Made by a program: the position numbers and the translations under genes. Below the pieces are notes generated by a model. That model worked only from the letters and a program-made list of their open reading frames with translations. It did not search any database and was not told the DNA's origin. This document shows positions 17,170 through 26,357 of a stretch of DNA of 64,000 bases, in pieces. Origin of the DNA: Roseomonas xinghualingensis (GTDB lineage Bacteria; Pseudomonadota; Alphaproteobacteria; Acetobacterales; Acetobacteraceae); assembly GCF_025791835.1 (NCBI RefSeq), contig NZ_JAOXLP010000019.1, forward strand, positions 18,172-82,171, read 5' to 3'. The first letter of the stretch is position 1. The number at the start of each line of letters is the position of its first letter.

Positions 17170-17910
17170 ATGAGCGACCCCTTGAACATTACCCCGCGCC
17201 GTCTGGTGCCCTTGGCCGGCCCAATCCTCTGGTCGCCGGCCGAGCTGCCGCTGAACGAGCAGATGATCCCGCTTGGCGCCGAGCATGCCGCCGAGATGGG
17301 GGCGGCCGATGCCGCGATTCGCCTCGGCGCACCTGAAGGCGCGACACCGAAGCTGGATGCGCTGACCGACGAGTTGCGCGGCCGTCTGGACCATGGGCGC
17401 GGCTTTGCCCTGCTGCGTGGCATGCCCCTGGGCGAGGATCCAGCCGCGCCGCTGCGGGGCCTGGCCACCCGCCTGGGCACGCCTGTGCCGGCCGCCCCCA
17501 CCACTGGCAGCCGCCATGTGGAGGCATGCGACATCCTGCTCCTGCGCGCGACCCATCCGGCGACGGCGCATCTCCGCTCCGCCGCCAGTATCCACAATGC
17601 CCTGCTCCGCACCGACCGGGCCGCGCTCGCGGCCCTCTATGAAGGGCGCGGCGAGCCGCCCATGCCGATCTTTTCCCATGAGGGCGTTTTCGCCGCGCGC
17701 TGGGATGACGAGGCCCTTCCGGGCGACCGTCTGCCCGCCTCCCTGGAGGAGGCCATTGGCGAGCCCCTTTCGCTGAATCTGCGGGCGGGGGACATCCTGG
17801 CGATTAATCCCTTTCTCGTCTGGGCAGATCGCCTGCCGGGGGTGGAGGTGGCGGCCTGCCGTGAGGAGGCATCGCGGCTGGACATCCCGGCCTTCGCCGC
17901 GCTGCGGTAG
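17170..17910 (+). CDS. TauD/TfdA-like protein with degenerate iron site
   Basis: 246-aa protein resembling Fe(II)/2-oxoglutarate dioxygenases of the TauD/TfdA superfamily. The GRGFALLRGMPLGED block, RHVEACDILLLRATHP and SIHNALLRTDR...LYEGRGEP follow the family order. The iron-binding HxD appears as H-V-E. The distal region that normally reads PGD...NN..LHGR is AGDILAINPFLVWADR, with Trp where the second His should be. So the facial triad seems incomplete, and activity as a normal dioxygenase is doubtful. ATG 17170 has a GGGGG ribosome site; TTG 17161 is the alternative start. It ends 5 bp before the racemase-like gene. Confidence 0.65.
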   Translation: MSDPLNITPRRLVPLAGPILWSPAELPLNEQMIPLGAEHAAEMGAADAAIRLGAPEGATPKLDALTDELRGRLDHGRGFALLRGMPLGEDPAAPLRGLATRLGTPVPAAPTTGSRHVEACDILLLRATHPATAHLRSAASIHNALLRTDRAALAALYEGRGEPPMPIFSHEGVFAARWDDEALPGDRLPASLEEAIGEPLSLNLRAGDILAINPFLVWADRLPGVEVAACREEASRLDIPAFAALR

Positions 17911-17915
17911 CGGCC

Positions 17916-18653
17916 ATGCGGATCCTCGTCGCGAATGCCAACACCACAGAGGCCATCACCGCGCGCTGTGCCGATGCCGCCCGCGCCGCCGCCGGTGCCG
18001 GGACGGAGATCGTCCCCGGTACGCCGCGCTTCGGCCCGGCTGTGATTTCCTCGGGGCTCGAGAACGCCATCGCCGCCCATGGCCTGCTGGACCTGCTGGC
18101 GGGGCATGCCGGGCAGGTGGATGCCGTGGTGCTGGCAGTCTCGCTGGACACTGCGCTGCAGGCGGCGCGCCAGCTCATGCCCTGTCCCGTTGTTGGCATG
18201 ACCGAGGCTGCCTGCCTGACCGCCTGCATGCTGGGGAACCGCTTCGGGCTGGTGACCTTTGGCCACACCGAATCCTACCGGCAGCTGATCGAGGGCTATG
18301 GGCTTTCCGCCCGGCTTTCCGGGCTGGTGGGGGTGGATTCCACGCCCCAGCGTGCCCTGACCGATCCAGAAGGCGCCCTGCGCGCGGTGGCTGAAGGCGT
18401 GGCCGAACTTGTTGCCGGCGGTGCGGACAGCGTGGTGCTGGGCGGCGCGGCCCTGGCCGGGATGGAGCCTTCCTTGCGCCAGGCCTCCCCCGTGCCCCTG
18501 CTGGACGGGATGATCTGCGGGGTGCGGATGGCGGAGGCGCTGGTCGCCCTGGCACCGCCCAAGCCACGGCACGGGCCGATGGCGCCGGTCCGTGGCCGGG
18601 AGTCCGCCGGGCTCTCGCCCGCGCTTGCGGCGCTGCTCCGGGGAGGGTCCTAG
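17916..18653 (+). CDS. Asp/Glu/hydantoin racemase family protein lacking catalytic cysteines
   Basis: 245-aa protein of the Asp/Glu racemase superfamily, hydantoin/allantoin racemase branch. It begins with RILVANANTTEAITARCADA, the family N-terminus; VVGMTEAACLTACMLGNRFG and GLVTFGHTESYRQLIEGYG are also typical. The two catalytic cysteines should lie in the ..AC.GDPGL.. and ..LGCAG.. positions. Here these read LAVSLDTALQAAR and VVLGGAALAGM, with no Cys in either. The fold is therefore retained but proton-transfer racemisation is unlikely. Coupled to the TauD-like gene (5-bp gap). The 3' end overlaps the convergent hydrolase by 4 bp. Confidence 0.75.
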   Translation: MRILVANANTTEAITARCADAARAAAGAGTEIVPGTPRFGPAVISSGLENAIAAHGLLDLLAGHAGQVDAVVLAVSLDTALQAARQLMPCPVVGMTEAACLTACMLGNRFGLVTFGHTESYRQLIEGYGLSARLSGLVGVDSTPQRALTDPEGALRAVAEGVAELVAGGADSVVLGGAALAGMEPSLRQASPVPLLDGMICGVRMAEALVALAPPKPRHGPMAPVRGRESAGLSPALAALLRGGS

Positions 18654-19399
18654 AGAGGCAGCGCGTCCAGCGTCCTCACCAGCAGGCCGAGGTCCTGCGG
18701 GCGGGAGAGGCGGTGGTCGCCATCCTTAATGAGAGTGAGCTCGGCATCCGGTCCGGGCAGGGCCTCCATGATGCGCAGGGCATGGCGCCAGGGCACGTCA
18801 GGGTCCGCCATGCCCTGCAGCAGCCGCACCGGGCCTGGATAGGGGATGGGGCCGGGCAGAAGAAGATGGTTCCGGCCCTCCGTCAGCAGGCGGAGGGTGA
18901 TGGGGATGGGCTCCCCATACTCGAACGGGCGGCGCAGCACGCCGTCCCGCGCGAGGGTGGCGCGGTCGGCGTCGGTAAACTCCTCCGGCATCAGCACCTC
19001 GGTGAAGTCCGGGGCAGCGGCGATACCGATCACGGCACGCACGCGCCCCGCCCCCCAGCGGCGCGCCAGGAGCAGCGCGATCCAGCCGCCCATGGAGGAA
19101 CCGACCAGCACCACCGGGCCGGGCGCCTGCGCTTCGATCACCAGGGCGGCGTCCTCTGCCCAGGTGCCGATCGTGCCCTCCTCGAAGTCGCCGCCGCTGA
19201 TGCCGTGCCCGGAATAGTCCAGCCGCAGGAAGGCCCGGCCACGGGCGGCGCAGGCGTCGCAGAGGTGCAGGGCCTTCGAGCCCTCCATATCCGAGCGGAA
19301 GCCGCCCAGGAAAACCACGGCGGGGCTGGTGCCTGGCAGGGAAGCCCAAGCCAGGGCGACGCCATCGGGGCGAGTGATCGTGCCGCGTGTCTCGTTCAT
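18650..19399 (-). CDS. Alpha/beta hydrolase, ABHD10-like
   Basis: Serine hydrolase of about 249 aa. VFLGGFRSDMEGSKALHLCD near the N-terminus is the ABHD10-type oxyanion region. LDYSGHGISGGDFEEGTI follows, then the nucleophile elbow VGSSMGGWIALLLARRWG, the late acid DPDVPW and IKDGDHRLSRPQD with the catalytic His. In eukaryotes ABHD10 is a depalmitoylase; the bacterial substrate is unknown. ATG 19399 was chosen over 19495 because the upstream codons are not family-like. Convergent with the racemase-like gene. Confidence 0.85.
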   Translation of the reverse strand: MNETRGTITRPDGVALAWASLPGTSPAVVFLGGFRSDMEGSKALHLCDACAARGRAFLRLDYSGHGISGGDFEEGTIGTWAEDAALVIEAQAPGPVVLVGSSMGGWIALLLARRWGAGRVRAVIGIAAAPDFTEVLMPEEFTDADRATLARDGVLRRPFEYGEPIPITLRLLTEGRNHLLLPGPIPYPGPVRLLQGMADPDVPWRHALRIMEALPGPDAELTLIKDGDHRLSRPQDLGLLVRTLDALPL

Positions 19400-19475
19400 G
19401 GGCCCCGGCCTAGCGCCCCGGGCGGGGGCGGCACAAGCGTGACGGGGCAGGCCAGGGATTGTAAGGGGCTGCGCC

Positions 19476-20603
19476 ATGCTGTCCCCCCCGCCCACCGTCC
19501 TCCAGGTCCTGCCCGCTCTCGGTCAGGGCGGCGTGGAACGCGGCACGGTGGAGATCGCCCGTGCTCTGGTGGAGGCCGGGGGCCGCGCACTGGTCGCCTC
19601 GGCCGGTGGGCCGATGGTGGCGGAGCTGGAGGCGGCTGGAGCGCGCCATTTCACCCTGCCGCTGGATTGGAAGAGCCCCGCCGCGCTGCTTTCCAATGCC
19701 GGCGCGCTGCGGGAAATCGTGAAGGCGGAGGAGGTGCGGATCATCCATGCGCGCAGCCGCTTCCCAGCCTGGTCGGCGCTGATGGCGGCCAGGGCGACGG
19801 GCGCGCGCTTCGTCACGACCTATCACGGCAGCTACAATGAAGGATTTCCCGGCAAGCGCCTCTACAATTCGGTGATGGCGCGGGGCGAGCGGGTGATCGC
19901 CATCAGCGAGCACATCGCCGCGCTGGTACGGGAACGCCATGGCGCCGATCCCGCGCGGCTCCGTGTCATTCCACGCGGCGTGGACCCGGCGCGCTTCGAT
20001 CCTGCGGCTGTCTCCCCCGAACGGATCGAGGCGCTACGCCGGGACTGGTCCTTGCCCGCCAATCGCCCCGTTATCCTCATGCCCGCGCGGCTGACGCGCT
20101 GGAAGGGGCAGGGGGTGCTGCTGCGAGCCGCTGCCATGCTGCCGGAGCCGCATCCGCTGATCGTGCTGGCCGGCGATGCCCAGGGCCGTGACGCCTATCG
20201 CGCCGAGCTGGAACAGCGTGCCACGGAAATGGGGGTGACCGCCCGGTTCCCCGGCCCTGTGGTCGATATGCCCGCTGCCCTCGCCTTGGCCGATCTGGTG
20301 ATCCATGCCAGCACCGATGCAGAGGCGTTTGGCCGCACCATCGTCGAGGCACAGGCCATGCGCCGGCTTGTCATCGCCTCCGACCTGGGCGCGCCCCGCG
20401 AAACGGTGGAGGAAGGCGTGACCGGGTGGCGCTTGCCGCCGGGCGACCCGGCGGCCCTGGCCGGCGCCATCACCCGCGCCCTTTCCCTGCCGCCCGAGCA
20501 GAGCGCGGCGATCGGCGAAGCCGCCCGCGCGGCCGTGCTGGCGCGCTACACCACCCGCGCGATGCAGGACGCCACCCTGGCCGTGTACCGGGAACTGGCA
20601 TGA
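19476..20603 (+). CDS. Glycosyltransferase family 4
   Basis: Retaining GT-B glycosyltransferase, 375 aa, using a nucleotide sugar in envelope polysaccharide or LPS synthesis. N-terminal acceptor domain: VLPALGQGGVERGTVEIAR, the usual GT4 glycine loop. TTYHGSYNEGFPGKRLYN follows. The C-terminal donor domain carries VILMPARLTRWKGQGVLLRA and the EAFGRTIVEAQAM E-x7-E motif. Its stop overlaps the ATG of the next glycosyltransferase, so they form a two-gene operon. Confidence 0.88.
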   Translation: MLSPPPTVLQVLPALGQGGVERGTVEIARALVEAGGRALVASAGGPMVAELEAAGARHFTLPLDWKSPAALLSNAGALREIVKAEEVRIIHARSRFPAWSALMAARATGARFVTTYHGSYNEGFPGKRLYNSVMARGERVIAISEHIAALVRERHGADPARLRVIPRGVDPARFDPAAVSPERIEALRRDWSLPANRPVILMPARLTRWKGQGVLLRAAAMLPEPHPLIVLAGDAQGRDAYRAELEQRATEMGVTARFPGPVVDMPAALALADLVIHASTDAEAFGRTIVEAQAMRRLVIASDLGAPRETVEEGVTGWRLPPGDPAALAGAITRALSLPPEQSAAIGEAARAAVLARYTTRAMQDATLAVYRELA

Positions 20604-21514
20604 GCGGACGCGTCCTCGTCATCAAGCTCGCGGCGCTCGGCGATTTCGTGCAGGCCTTCGGCCCCTTCGCCGCTATCCGGGCGCATCATCCCGGTGCGCG
20701 GATCACGCTGCTGACGACACGGCCCTTCGCGGAACTCGCGCGCCGCAGCCCCTGGTTCGACGAAGTCTGGGACGATGGCCGCCCGCGCAACACGGATTTG
20801 CGCGCGAATCTTGCCCTCGTGCGGCGCCTGCGCGCGGCGCGCTTCGACCGCGTCTATGACCTCCAGACCTCCTCGCGCTCCTCGCGATACCGCTGGTTCA
20901 CGGGCGGCGCGCCGGAATGGTCGGGCATCGCGCGGGGGGCGAGCCACCCCCATGCCAATCCCGACCGGGACCACATGCATACGGTGGAGCGGCAGCGCGA
21001 TCAGCTCCGCATGGCCGGCATCACCGATTTCCCGGCACCGGACCTTTCCTGGCTGGATGCCGACCTGTCTGCCTTCGCCCTGCCGCCGCGCTTCGCATTG
21101 CTGATCCCGGGCGCGAGCCCCACGCGGCCCGGCAAGCGTTGGCCCGGCTTCCCCGCGCTGGCGCCACGCCTGGGAATGCCGGTGGCGGTGGCCGGAGGGC
21201 CAGCCGAGACGCCTTTGGCCGACGAAATCCGCGCAATGGTGCCAGATGCGCTGGATCTGACCGGGCGCACCAGCCTGTTTCAGCTGGCTGCCATCGCGCG
21301 TCGCGCAGCCCTGGCCGTGGGCAACGACACAGGCCCGACCCACCTGGCCGCTATTGCCTGCCCGACCCTGGCCCTGTTCGGCGGAGAAAGCGACCCGGCC
21401 CTCTGCGCGCCGCGCGGCCCGGTCGTGGACGTGCTGCGGCACGAGCCTCTGGCCAGCCTGCCGCCCGAACGGGTGGCAGAAGCCGCCCTCCGCCTGGCAC
21501 GGATGCCGCCTTAA
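20600..21514 (+). CDS. Glycosyltransferase family 9 (heptosyltransferase-like)
   Basis: GT9 protein of about 304 aa, the family of ADP-heptose:LPS heptosyltransferases. The N-terminus GRVLVIKLAALGDFVQAFGP is the GT9 signature. LLIPGASPTRPGKRWP and VGNDTGPTHLAAIACPTLAL are the nucleotide-binding and C-terminal blocks. The start ATG (20600) overlaps the GT4 stop by 4 bp; the longer open frame from 20426 is internal to the GT4 gene. Likely transfers a core sugar at the inner membrane. The acceptor is not readable. Confidence 0.88.
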   Translation: MSGRVLVIKLAALGDFVQAFGPFAAIRAHHPGARITLLTTRPFAELARRSPWFDEVWDDGRPRNTDLRANLALVRRLRAARFDRVYDLQTSSRSSRYRWFTGGAPEWSGIARGASHPHANPDRDHMHTVERQRDQLRMAGITDFPAPDLSWLDADLSAFALPPRFALLIPGASPTRPGKRWPGFPALAPRLGMPVAVAGGPAETPLADEIRAMVPDALDLTGRTSLFQLAAIARRAALAVGNDTGPTHLAAIACPTLALFGGESDPALCAPRGPVVDVLRHEPLASLPPERVAEAALRLARMPP

Positions 21515-21627
21515 GGAGCATTTCCGGGCCGGCGGGCCGCATTGCCCGCGCAGCCCGCCCTTGCACCCTCCGCTTCCCGGTGCCGATGATGCTCACGGAA
21601 TCGATCCAAGAGAGCGGAGCAGGGCAT

Positions 21628-22620
21628 ATGGTCTTCACCCGTCGGAACATCCTGGCGACCGGCACCGCCGGGGCCGCCTTCCTCATGGGCTCCCGCTTCG
21701 CCCGCGCGCAGGGCACGCGCTGGCAATTCGCCACCCCCTACCAGGACACCAACTTCCACACGAAGAACGTCCGCGCCTTCGTGGAGGAGATCCAGAAGGC
21801 CACCAACGGCGCGCTCCAGATCCAGCTCCATACCAACCAGTCGTTGCTGCCCATGCCGCAGATCAAGCGCGGCGTGCAGCAGGGGCAGGTGCAACTGGGC
21901 GAAATCCTGCTCTCCAACTACGGCAACGAGGATCCCTTCTTCGAGGTCGATGGCGTGCCGCTGCTGGCACCAAGCTTCGACGCGGCGGTGAAGCTCGCCT
22001 CCCTCGCACGCCCCTATATCGAGGCGCGCTTCCAACGCACCGGCCTCTCGCTGCTCTATAACGTGCCCTGGCCTCCGGGCGGCTTCTACACCAACGCTCC
22101 GCTGGAGAATCTGGACGCGTTAAAGGGCATGCGGTTCCGCACCTTCAACACGATGACCAACCGCTTCGCCGCCCTGGTGGGCGCCAGCCCGACATTGGTG
22201 CAGGCGAGCGAGGTGCCGCAGGCCTTCGCCACGGGCGTCATCAGCGGCATGGTCACTAGTGCTGCGACCGGCGTGGACACCCAGGCCTGGGACTACTGCA
22301 AGATCTTCACCCCCGTGAACTTCAGCTACACGAACAACGTCGTCTTCGTGAGCCGCCGCGCCTTCGAGGCGCTTCCGGCAGCCCAGCGTACGGCCGTGAC
22401 GGAGGCTGCCAAGGCGGCGCAGGCCCGCGGCCTGGAGATGGCGCGGGCCGCCGAGAAGGAGGCGCAGGACACGCTCGCCGCCCGTGGCCTGAAGATCGAG
22501 CAGCCGAGCCAGGCGTTGAAGGATGGGCTCAACCGGATCAGCGCGACCATGACCGATGAATGGGCGGCCAAGGCGGGGGATGACGGCAAGAAGCTGATCG
22601 AGTCCTATCGCGCCGCCTGA
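21628..22620 (+). CDS. dctP: TRAP transporter substrate-binding protein DctP
   Basis: Periplasmic solute receptor (DctP family), 330 aa. A Tat-like signal (VFTRRNILATGTAGAAFLMG, cleavage near FARAQ) begins at ATG 21628, preceded by AGCAGGG. The family core includes TNQSLLPMPQIKRGVQQGQV, LSLLYNVPWPPGGFYTN and the GMRFRTFNTMTNRFAALVGA helix with the conserved Arg that binds the ligand carboxylate. It is the first gene of a complete TRAP set; its TGA shares a base with the dctQ ATG. Ligand unknown. Confidence 0.88.
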   Translation: MVFTRRNILATGTAGAAFLMGSRFARAQGTRWQFATPYQDTNFHTKNVRAFVEEIQKATNGALQIQLHTNQSLLPMPQIKRGVQQGQVQLGEILLSNYGNEDPFFEVDGVPLLAPSFDAAVKLASLARPYIEARFQRTGLSLLYNVPWPPGGFYTNAPLENLDALKGMRFRTFNTMTNRFAALVGASPTLVQASEVPQAFATGVISGMVTSAATGVDTQAWDYCKIFTPVNFSYTNNVVFVSRRAFEALPAAQRTAVTEAAKAAQARGLEMARAAEKEAQDTLAARGLKIEQPSQALKDGLNRISATMTDEWAAKAGDDGKKLIESYRAA

Positions 22621-23165
22621 TGCCGGGGGTGATACGGCGGGGGCTGGACGCCCTCTACGGGGCGGGCGCGGCGATAGCCGCGCTTGCCCTTCTTGGCATC
22701 TTCCTGGTGATGATGGGGCAGGTGGGGCTGCGCTTCCTGGGCGTGCAGTTCCCCGGTGCCGACGACATCAGCGCCTATCTTTGCGTCGCGACCACCTTCT
22801 TTGCCCTGGCACTTACCTTCAAGCGGGGGGAGTTGATTCGGGTTGGTCTGCTGCTGGAGCGGCTTTCGCCGGGCCCACGCCGCGTCATGGAGATTGTGGC
22901 GCTGATCCTTGCCGCCATCGGCAGTGCCTATGCGGTGTGGTGGACGGCGGATGACGTGATCTTCTCCTGGCAGATCGAGGATCTTGCCCAGGGGCCACTG
23001 CCCATCCCCCTCTGGATCCCGAAGCTCGCTATGCCGGTCGGAGCGGGAATCCTGCTGATCGCCGTGCTGGACGAGCTGGCGACAGTGCTGCGGGGCGAAC
23101 GTCCCAGCTACGTGATCGCGGCCGAGGAACGGGCGGCGCGCGGCAATTTCACGGCGGAGGTGTAG
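22620..23165 (+). CDS. dctQ: TRAP transporter small permease DctQ
   Basis: Small inner-membrane subunit of a TRAP transporter, 181 aa, with four predicted helices. GAGAAIAALALLGIFLVMMG opens helix 1 and LGVQFPGADDISAYLCVATT is the typical DctQ block. ALTFKRGELIRVGLLLERLS follows. The ATG overlaps the dctP stop by one base, and dctM begins 4 bp after this gene. It couples the binding protein to the large ion-driven permease. Confidence 0.87.
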   Translation: MPGVIRRGLDALYGAGAAIAALALLGIFLVMMGQVGLRFLGVQFPGADDISAYLCVATTFFALALTFKRGELIRVGLLLERLSPGPRRVMEIVALILAAIGSAYAVWWTADDVIFSWQIEDLAQGPLPIPLWIPKLAMPVGAGILLIAVLDELATVLRGERPSYVIAAEERAARGNFTAEV

Positions 23166-23169
23166 GGCG

Positions 23170-24471
23170 ATGGAACTGCTGGAACTTTCCGCCCTGCTTC
23201 TTCTGTTGCTCGGCCTGTTGCTTGCGGGCGGGTTGTGGATCGGCATGGCGCTCGCGATGGTGGGCTTCGTCGCGGTCACCTTCGTGCATCCGCAGCCCGG
23301 CACCTATCTCGCCAGCGCCTTCTGGGAAGCGACGGGCTCCTGGACCCTGGCCGCGTTGCCGATGTTCGTCTGGATGGGCGAGATCCTGTTCCGGACCAAG
23401 CTTTCGGAGGAGCTGTTCAACGGCCTCGCGCCCTGGGTGCGGCGCATCCCTGGGCGGCTGCTGCATGTGAACATCCTGGCCTGCGGCATCTTCGGCTCCG
23501 TTTCCGGCTCCTCAGCCGCCACCTGCGCCACCGTCTCCAAGATTGCGTTGCCGGAACTGAAGCGGCGTGGCTATGACGAGGATGTCGCCATCGGCAGCCT
23601 CGCGACCTCAGGCACGCTCGGCATCATGATTCCGCCCTCCATCATCATGGTGGTCTATGCGGTGGCGGCCGAGGTTTCGATCGTGCGGGTCTTCATCGCG
23701 GGCTGCATCCCCGGTCTGATCGTGATGCTGCTGTTCAGCCTCTACATCGCCGTCTGGGCGCTGTTGAACCCGCGCAAGCAACCGCCAGCCGGGCCGCGCA
23801 TGTCCCTCGTGGCGAAGCTGCGGCAATCCGCGCAGCTGATTCCTTGTGCGCTGCTCATCATTGCCGTGATCGGCAGCATGTTCGTGGGCTGGGCAACGGC
23901 CACCGAGGCTGCGGCCTTCGGTGTGCTCGGCAGCCTCCTGCTGGCTGCCGTGACGGGCTGCCTGAGTTGGCAGAGTTTCCGCGACAGCCTGACGGGCGCG
24001 ACGCGGCTGTCCTGCATGATCATGTTCATCCTGGCAGGCGCGGCCTATCTCACCAAGGCCATGGCGCTGACCGGGATCCCGGCTGCGCTGGCCACCGCCG
24101 TGGCGGGGCTGGGCCTCGGCCCCTACGGCATCATTGCCATGCTGACGGTGGTCTATGTCATCCTGGGCACGGCACTGGATGGCACCTCGATGATCGTTCT
24201 CACGACCTCGATTGTGGTCCCGATGATCCAGCAGGCAGGGTTCGACTTGGTCTGGTTTGGCATTTTCATCGTGCTGCTGGTGGAAATCGCGGAGATCACG
24301 CCGCCGGTGGGCTTCAACCTTTTCGTCATGCAAACCCTGACGGGGAAGGAACAGACAGCCGTCGCCAGGGCTTCAATGCCCTTCTTCCTGATGCTGGTGG
24401 CAACGGTGGCCATCATCACCCTCTGGCCGGCGACCGTGACCTGGCTGCCGGATGTGGTGCTGAGCCGCTGA
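23170..24471 (+). CDS. dctM: TRAP transporter large permease DctM
   Basis: Large polytopic TRAP permease, 433 aa, about 12 helices, driving sodium- or proton-coupled solute uptake. Diagnostic blocks include FGSVSGSSAATCATVSKIA, GSLATSGTLGIMIPPSIIMV and the second-half VEIAEITPPVGFNLFVMQTL, which line the transport path in this superfamily. Last gene of dctPQM; a hairpin terminator follows. Confidence 0.92.
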   Translation: MELLELSALLLLLLGLLLAGGLWIGMALAMVGFVAVTFVHPQPGTYLASAFWEATGSWTLAALPMFVWMGEILFRTKLSEELFNGLAPWVRRIPGRLLHVNILACGIFGSVSGSSAATCATVSKIALPELKRRGYDEDVAIGSLATSGTLGIMIPPSIIMVVYAVAAEVSIVRVFIAGCIPGLIVMLLFSLYIAVWALLNPRKQPPAGPRMSLVAKLRQSAQLIPCALLIIAVIGSMFVGWATATEAAAFGVLGSLLLAAVTGCLSWQSFRDSLTGATRLSCMIMFILAGAAYLTKAMALTGIPAALATAVAGLGLGPYGIIAMLTVVYVILGTALDGTSMIVLTTSIVVPMIQQAGFDLVWFGIFIVLLVEIAEITPPVGFNLFVMQTLTGKEQTAVARASMPFFLMLVATVAIITLWPATVTWLPDVVLSR

Positions 24472-24478
24472 ACAAGGA

Positions 24479-24508
24479 AAAGCGCCGCGGATGAACCGGC
24501 GGCGCTTT
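24479..24508 (+). terminator. Terminator after dctPQM
   Basis: AAAGCGCCGC-type stem: 24479-24488 pairs with 24499-24508 (GCGGCGCTTT) across a 10-nt loop. It sits 8 bp after the dctM stop. Confidence 0.7.
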
Positions 24509-24552
24509 CGGGAGGGTGGCCATGGCTGGAGAACCAGCCATGGCCGCGGTGA

Positions 24553-24930
24553 TCACAGCACGGGGCGGAGCGACCCGTCCGGCTGACGCTCGAATACGCC
24601 GCCGCCACCCATATAGGCGCCGTTCGGATCCTGGGCGGCGCGCCTTTCTGCGCGCTGCTGGCGGCGCATGGCGCGGCGTTCCATGCGCATGGAACGCTCA
24701 CTGCGGGCCTGCGGGGCAGAGCCATAGGTGCCAGTCGCGCCCGACATGCCGCCGGAGTTCGACATACCGCCAGAGCCAGGCTGCTGCATGGGCACCGAGC
24801 CGGGCACACTCCCCGAATTCTGGGAAGGCATCTGGGTAGTCGTCGCGCTCTGCGCCTGTACCACTGATCCCGTGGCCATGATGGCGGAGAAGGCGAAGGC
24901 GGCAGTAAGCGTCGCGAGTGTCCGGGACAA
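24553..24930 (-). CDS. Small secreted hypothetical protein, Met/Gly/Ser-rich
   Basis: About 125 residues. TTG 24930 was chosen because it follows an AAGGAAAGGA ribosome site and opens a signal peptide (SRTLATLTAAFAFSAIMATG, cleavage near VVQAQ); an ATG at 25011 is possible. The mature part has a low-complexity Gly/Ser/Met region (GSGGMSNSGGMSGATGTYGS), a basic stretch (MRMERRAMRRQQRAERRAA) and a C-terminal GGGGVFERQPDGSLRPVL. Not recognised. It lies alone between dctM and the TAXI protein, on the opposite strand. Confidence 0.6.
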   Translation of the reverse strand: MSRTLATLTAAFAFSAIMATGSVVQAQSATTTQMPSQNSGSVPGSVPMQQPGSGGMSNSGGMSGATGTYGSAPQARSERSMRMERRAMRRQQRAERRAAQDPNGAYMGGGGVFERQPDGSLRPVL

Positions 24931-25073
24931 TCTGGATTTCCTTTCCTTGCCAAGCCGGCGATCCCTGAGATCCACCAGCGTAGTCCAGGATCGCAACGTG
25001 CCCTCCCGCAACAGGTTGCGCTTCTGTGTTCCCTCTGGGGCAACCCGGCTGCCGCATCATCGTTGCGGCAGGC

Positions 25074-26357
25074 ATGTGGCAATCCGTAAAAGCCTTTCTC
25101 CGCTCCTGGGGTCTGGTGGTACTGGCAACCATCGCCGGCCTGGCGGTCGCGTGGCGCTTCGTCTCGCCCGCACCGCCAGACACAGTGCGCTTCGCGGTGA
25201 CGGAGAACCCGCAGGCAGCCTACAACCTCGCCGTCGATGAGTATGCGAAGGGCCTGGAGGCCGAGCAGTTCAAGATCGAACGCGTCGTGACCCAGGGCTC
25301 CGCCGAGAATGTGCAGCTGCTGCGCAACGGGCGGGTGGATCTGGCCCTGGTGCAGGGCGGCATTCCCTCAACCGTCGGCAAGGACCGGCTGGTGAGCCTC
25401 GGAGAGGTCTTCTTCGAACCGGCCTGGGTCTTCGTCCGCGACCAGTCCGAAGGAGGCAGTCCGGTGCAGGCGCTGCGTGGGAAGCGCATCGCGGTGGGGC
25501 CGGAGGGAAGCGGCACGCGTGTCCTCGCCCTGGCGCTGCTCGCCGCCAACGGCCTGGGTGCCGATGCGATCGAGCCGGTGCCCCTGGTCGGCAATGAAGC
25601 GGCGGAGGCGTTGGCGAACGGCCAGGTGCAGGCGGCGGTCTTCGTCGCGGCGCAGCCGACGGAGGCGATCAACCGGCTCATGCGCACCGAGGGCGTGGAA
25701 CTGCTCAATTTCGGCAGCCGGACCGATGCCTATTCCATTCACCTGCCCTTCCTGAATCCGGTGAAGCTGCCCAATGGTGGCCTGAGCCTGGCCGAGGACC
25801 TGCCACGCGGAGACGTGTTCCTTATGGCTCCTGCCGCCTCGCTGCTGGCACGGGATGACCTGAACCCCCAGGTGGCCGCGCTGATGATGAGGGTCCTCCG
25901 CGATACGCATGAGGACCGCACGCTCTTCTCTCCCGCGGGTCGCTTCCCCTCCGGCCTGAACCATGAGGTACCCCTGCAGGAGGATGCGGAGCGCTTCTAC
26001 GAGAAGGGCGTCTCCTTCCTGCAGACCTATCTGCCGTTCCGGGTGGCTGTGACGGTGGAGCGCCTGTGGGTGCTCGTGATTCCGCTGGTTGGGTTGTTGC
26101 TGCCGCTGATGCGCGTGGCACCCGCTATCTATACTTGGCAGATCGAGCGTCAGCTCTGGGCCATCTACGACAAGGTGCGGAAGGTGGATGAGGAAAGCGA
26201 GAAGGGCCTCTCCATCCGCACGGTCGCGAAGCTGGATGCGCTCGACCAGGAAGCCGCTCAACTCAAGCTTCCTGATTCGTATGCCGACCGGATATACGAG
26301 CTGAGGCGGCATATCGCCTGGCTCCGCAGCCGGAAGGTTGAGCCGGAGGCAGCATGA
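25074..26357 (+). CDS. TAXI family TRAP-type solute-binding protein with C-terminal membrane anchor
   Basis: 427-aa binding protein of the TAXI family. It has an uncleaved-looking N-terminal helix (SWGLVVLATIAGLAVAWRF) and then the binding domain: RVDLALVQGGIPSTVGKDRL, GKRIAVGPEGSGTRVLALAL and FVAAQPTEAINRLM. A second helix near residue 340 (LWVLVIPLVGLLLPLMRVAP) is followed by a charged coiled-coil-like tail (IERQLWAIYDKVRKVDEESE), probably cytoplasmic. It is therefore a membrane-tethered receptor, not a free periplasmic one. No TRAP permease follows. Its stop overlaps the mscL ATG by 4 bp. Confidence 0.82.
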   Translation: MWQSVKAFLRSWGLVVLATIAGLAVAWRFVSPAPPDTVRFAVTENPQAAYNLAVDEYAKGLEAEQFKIERVVTQGSAENVQLLRNGRVDLALVQGGIPSTVGKDRLVSLGEVFFEPAWVFVRDQSEGGSPVQALRGKRIAVGPEGSGTRVLALALLAANGLGADAIEPVPLVGNEAAEALANGQVQAAVFVAAQPTEAINRLMRTEGVELLNFGSRTDAYSIHLPFLNPVKLPNGGLSLAEDLPRGDVFLMAPAASLLARDDLNPQVAALMMRVLRDTHEDRTLFSPAGRFPSGLNHEVPLQEDAERFYEKGVSFLQTYLPFRVAVTVERLWVLVIPLVGLLLPLMRVAPAIYTWQIERQLWAIYDKVRKVDEESEKGLSIRTVAKLDALDQEAAQLKLPDSYADRIYELRRHIAWLRSRKVEPEAA

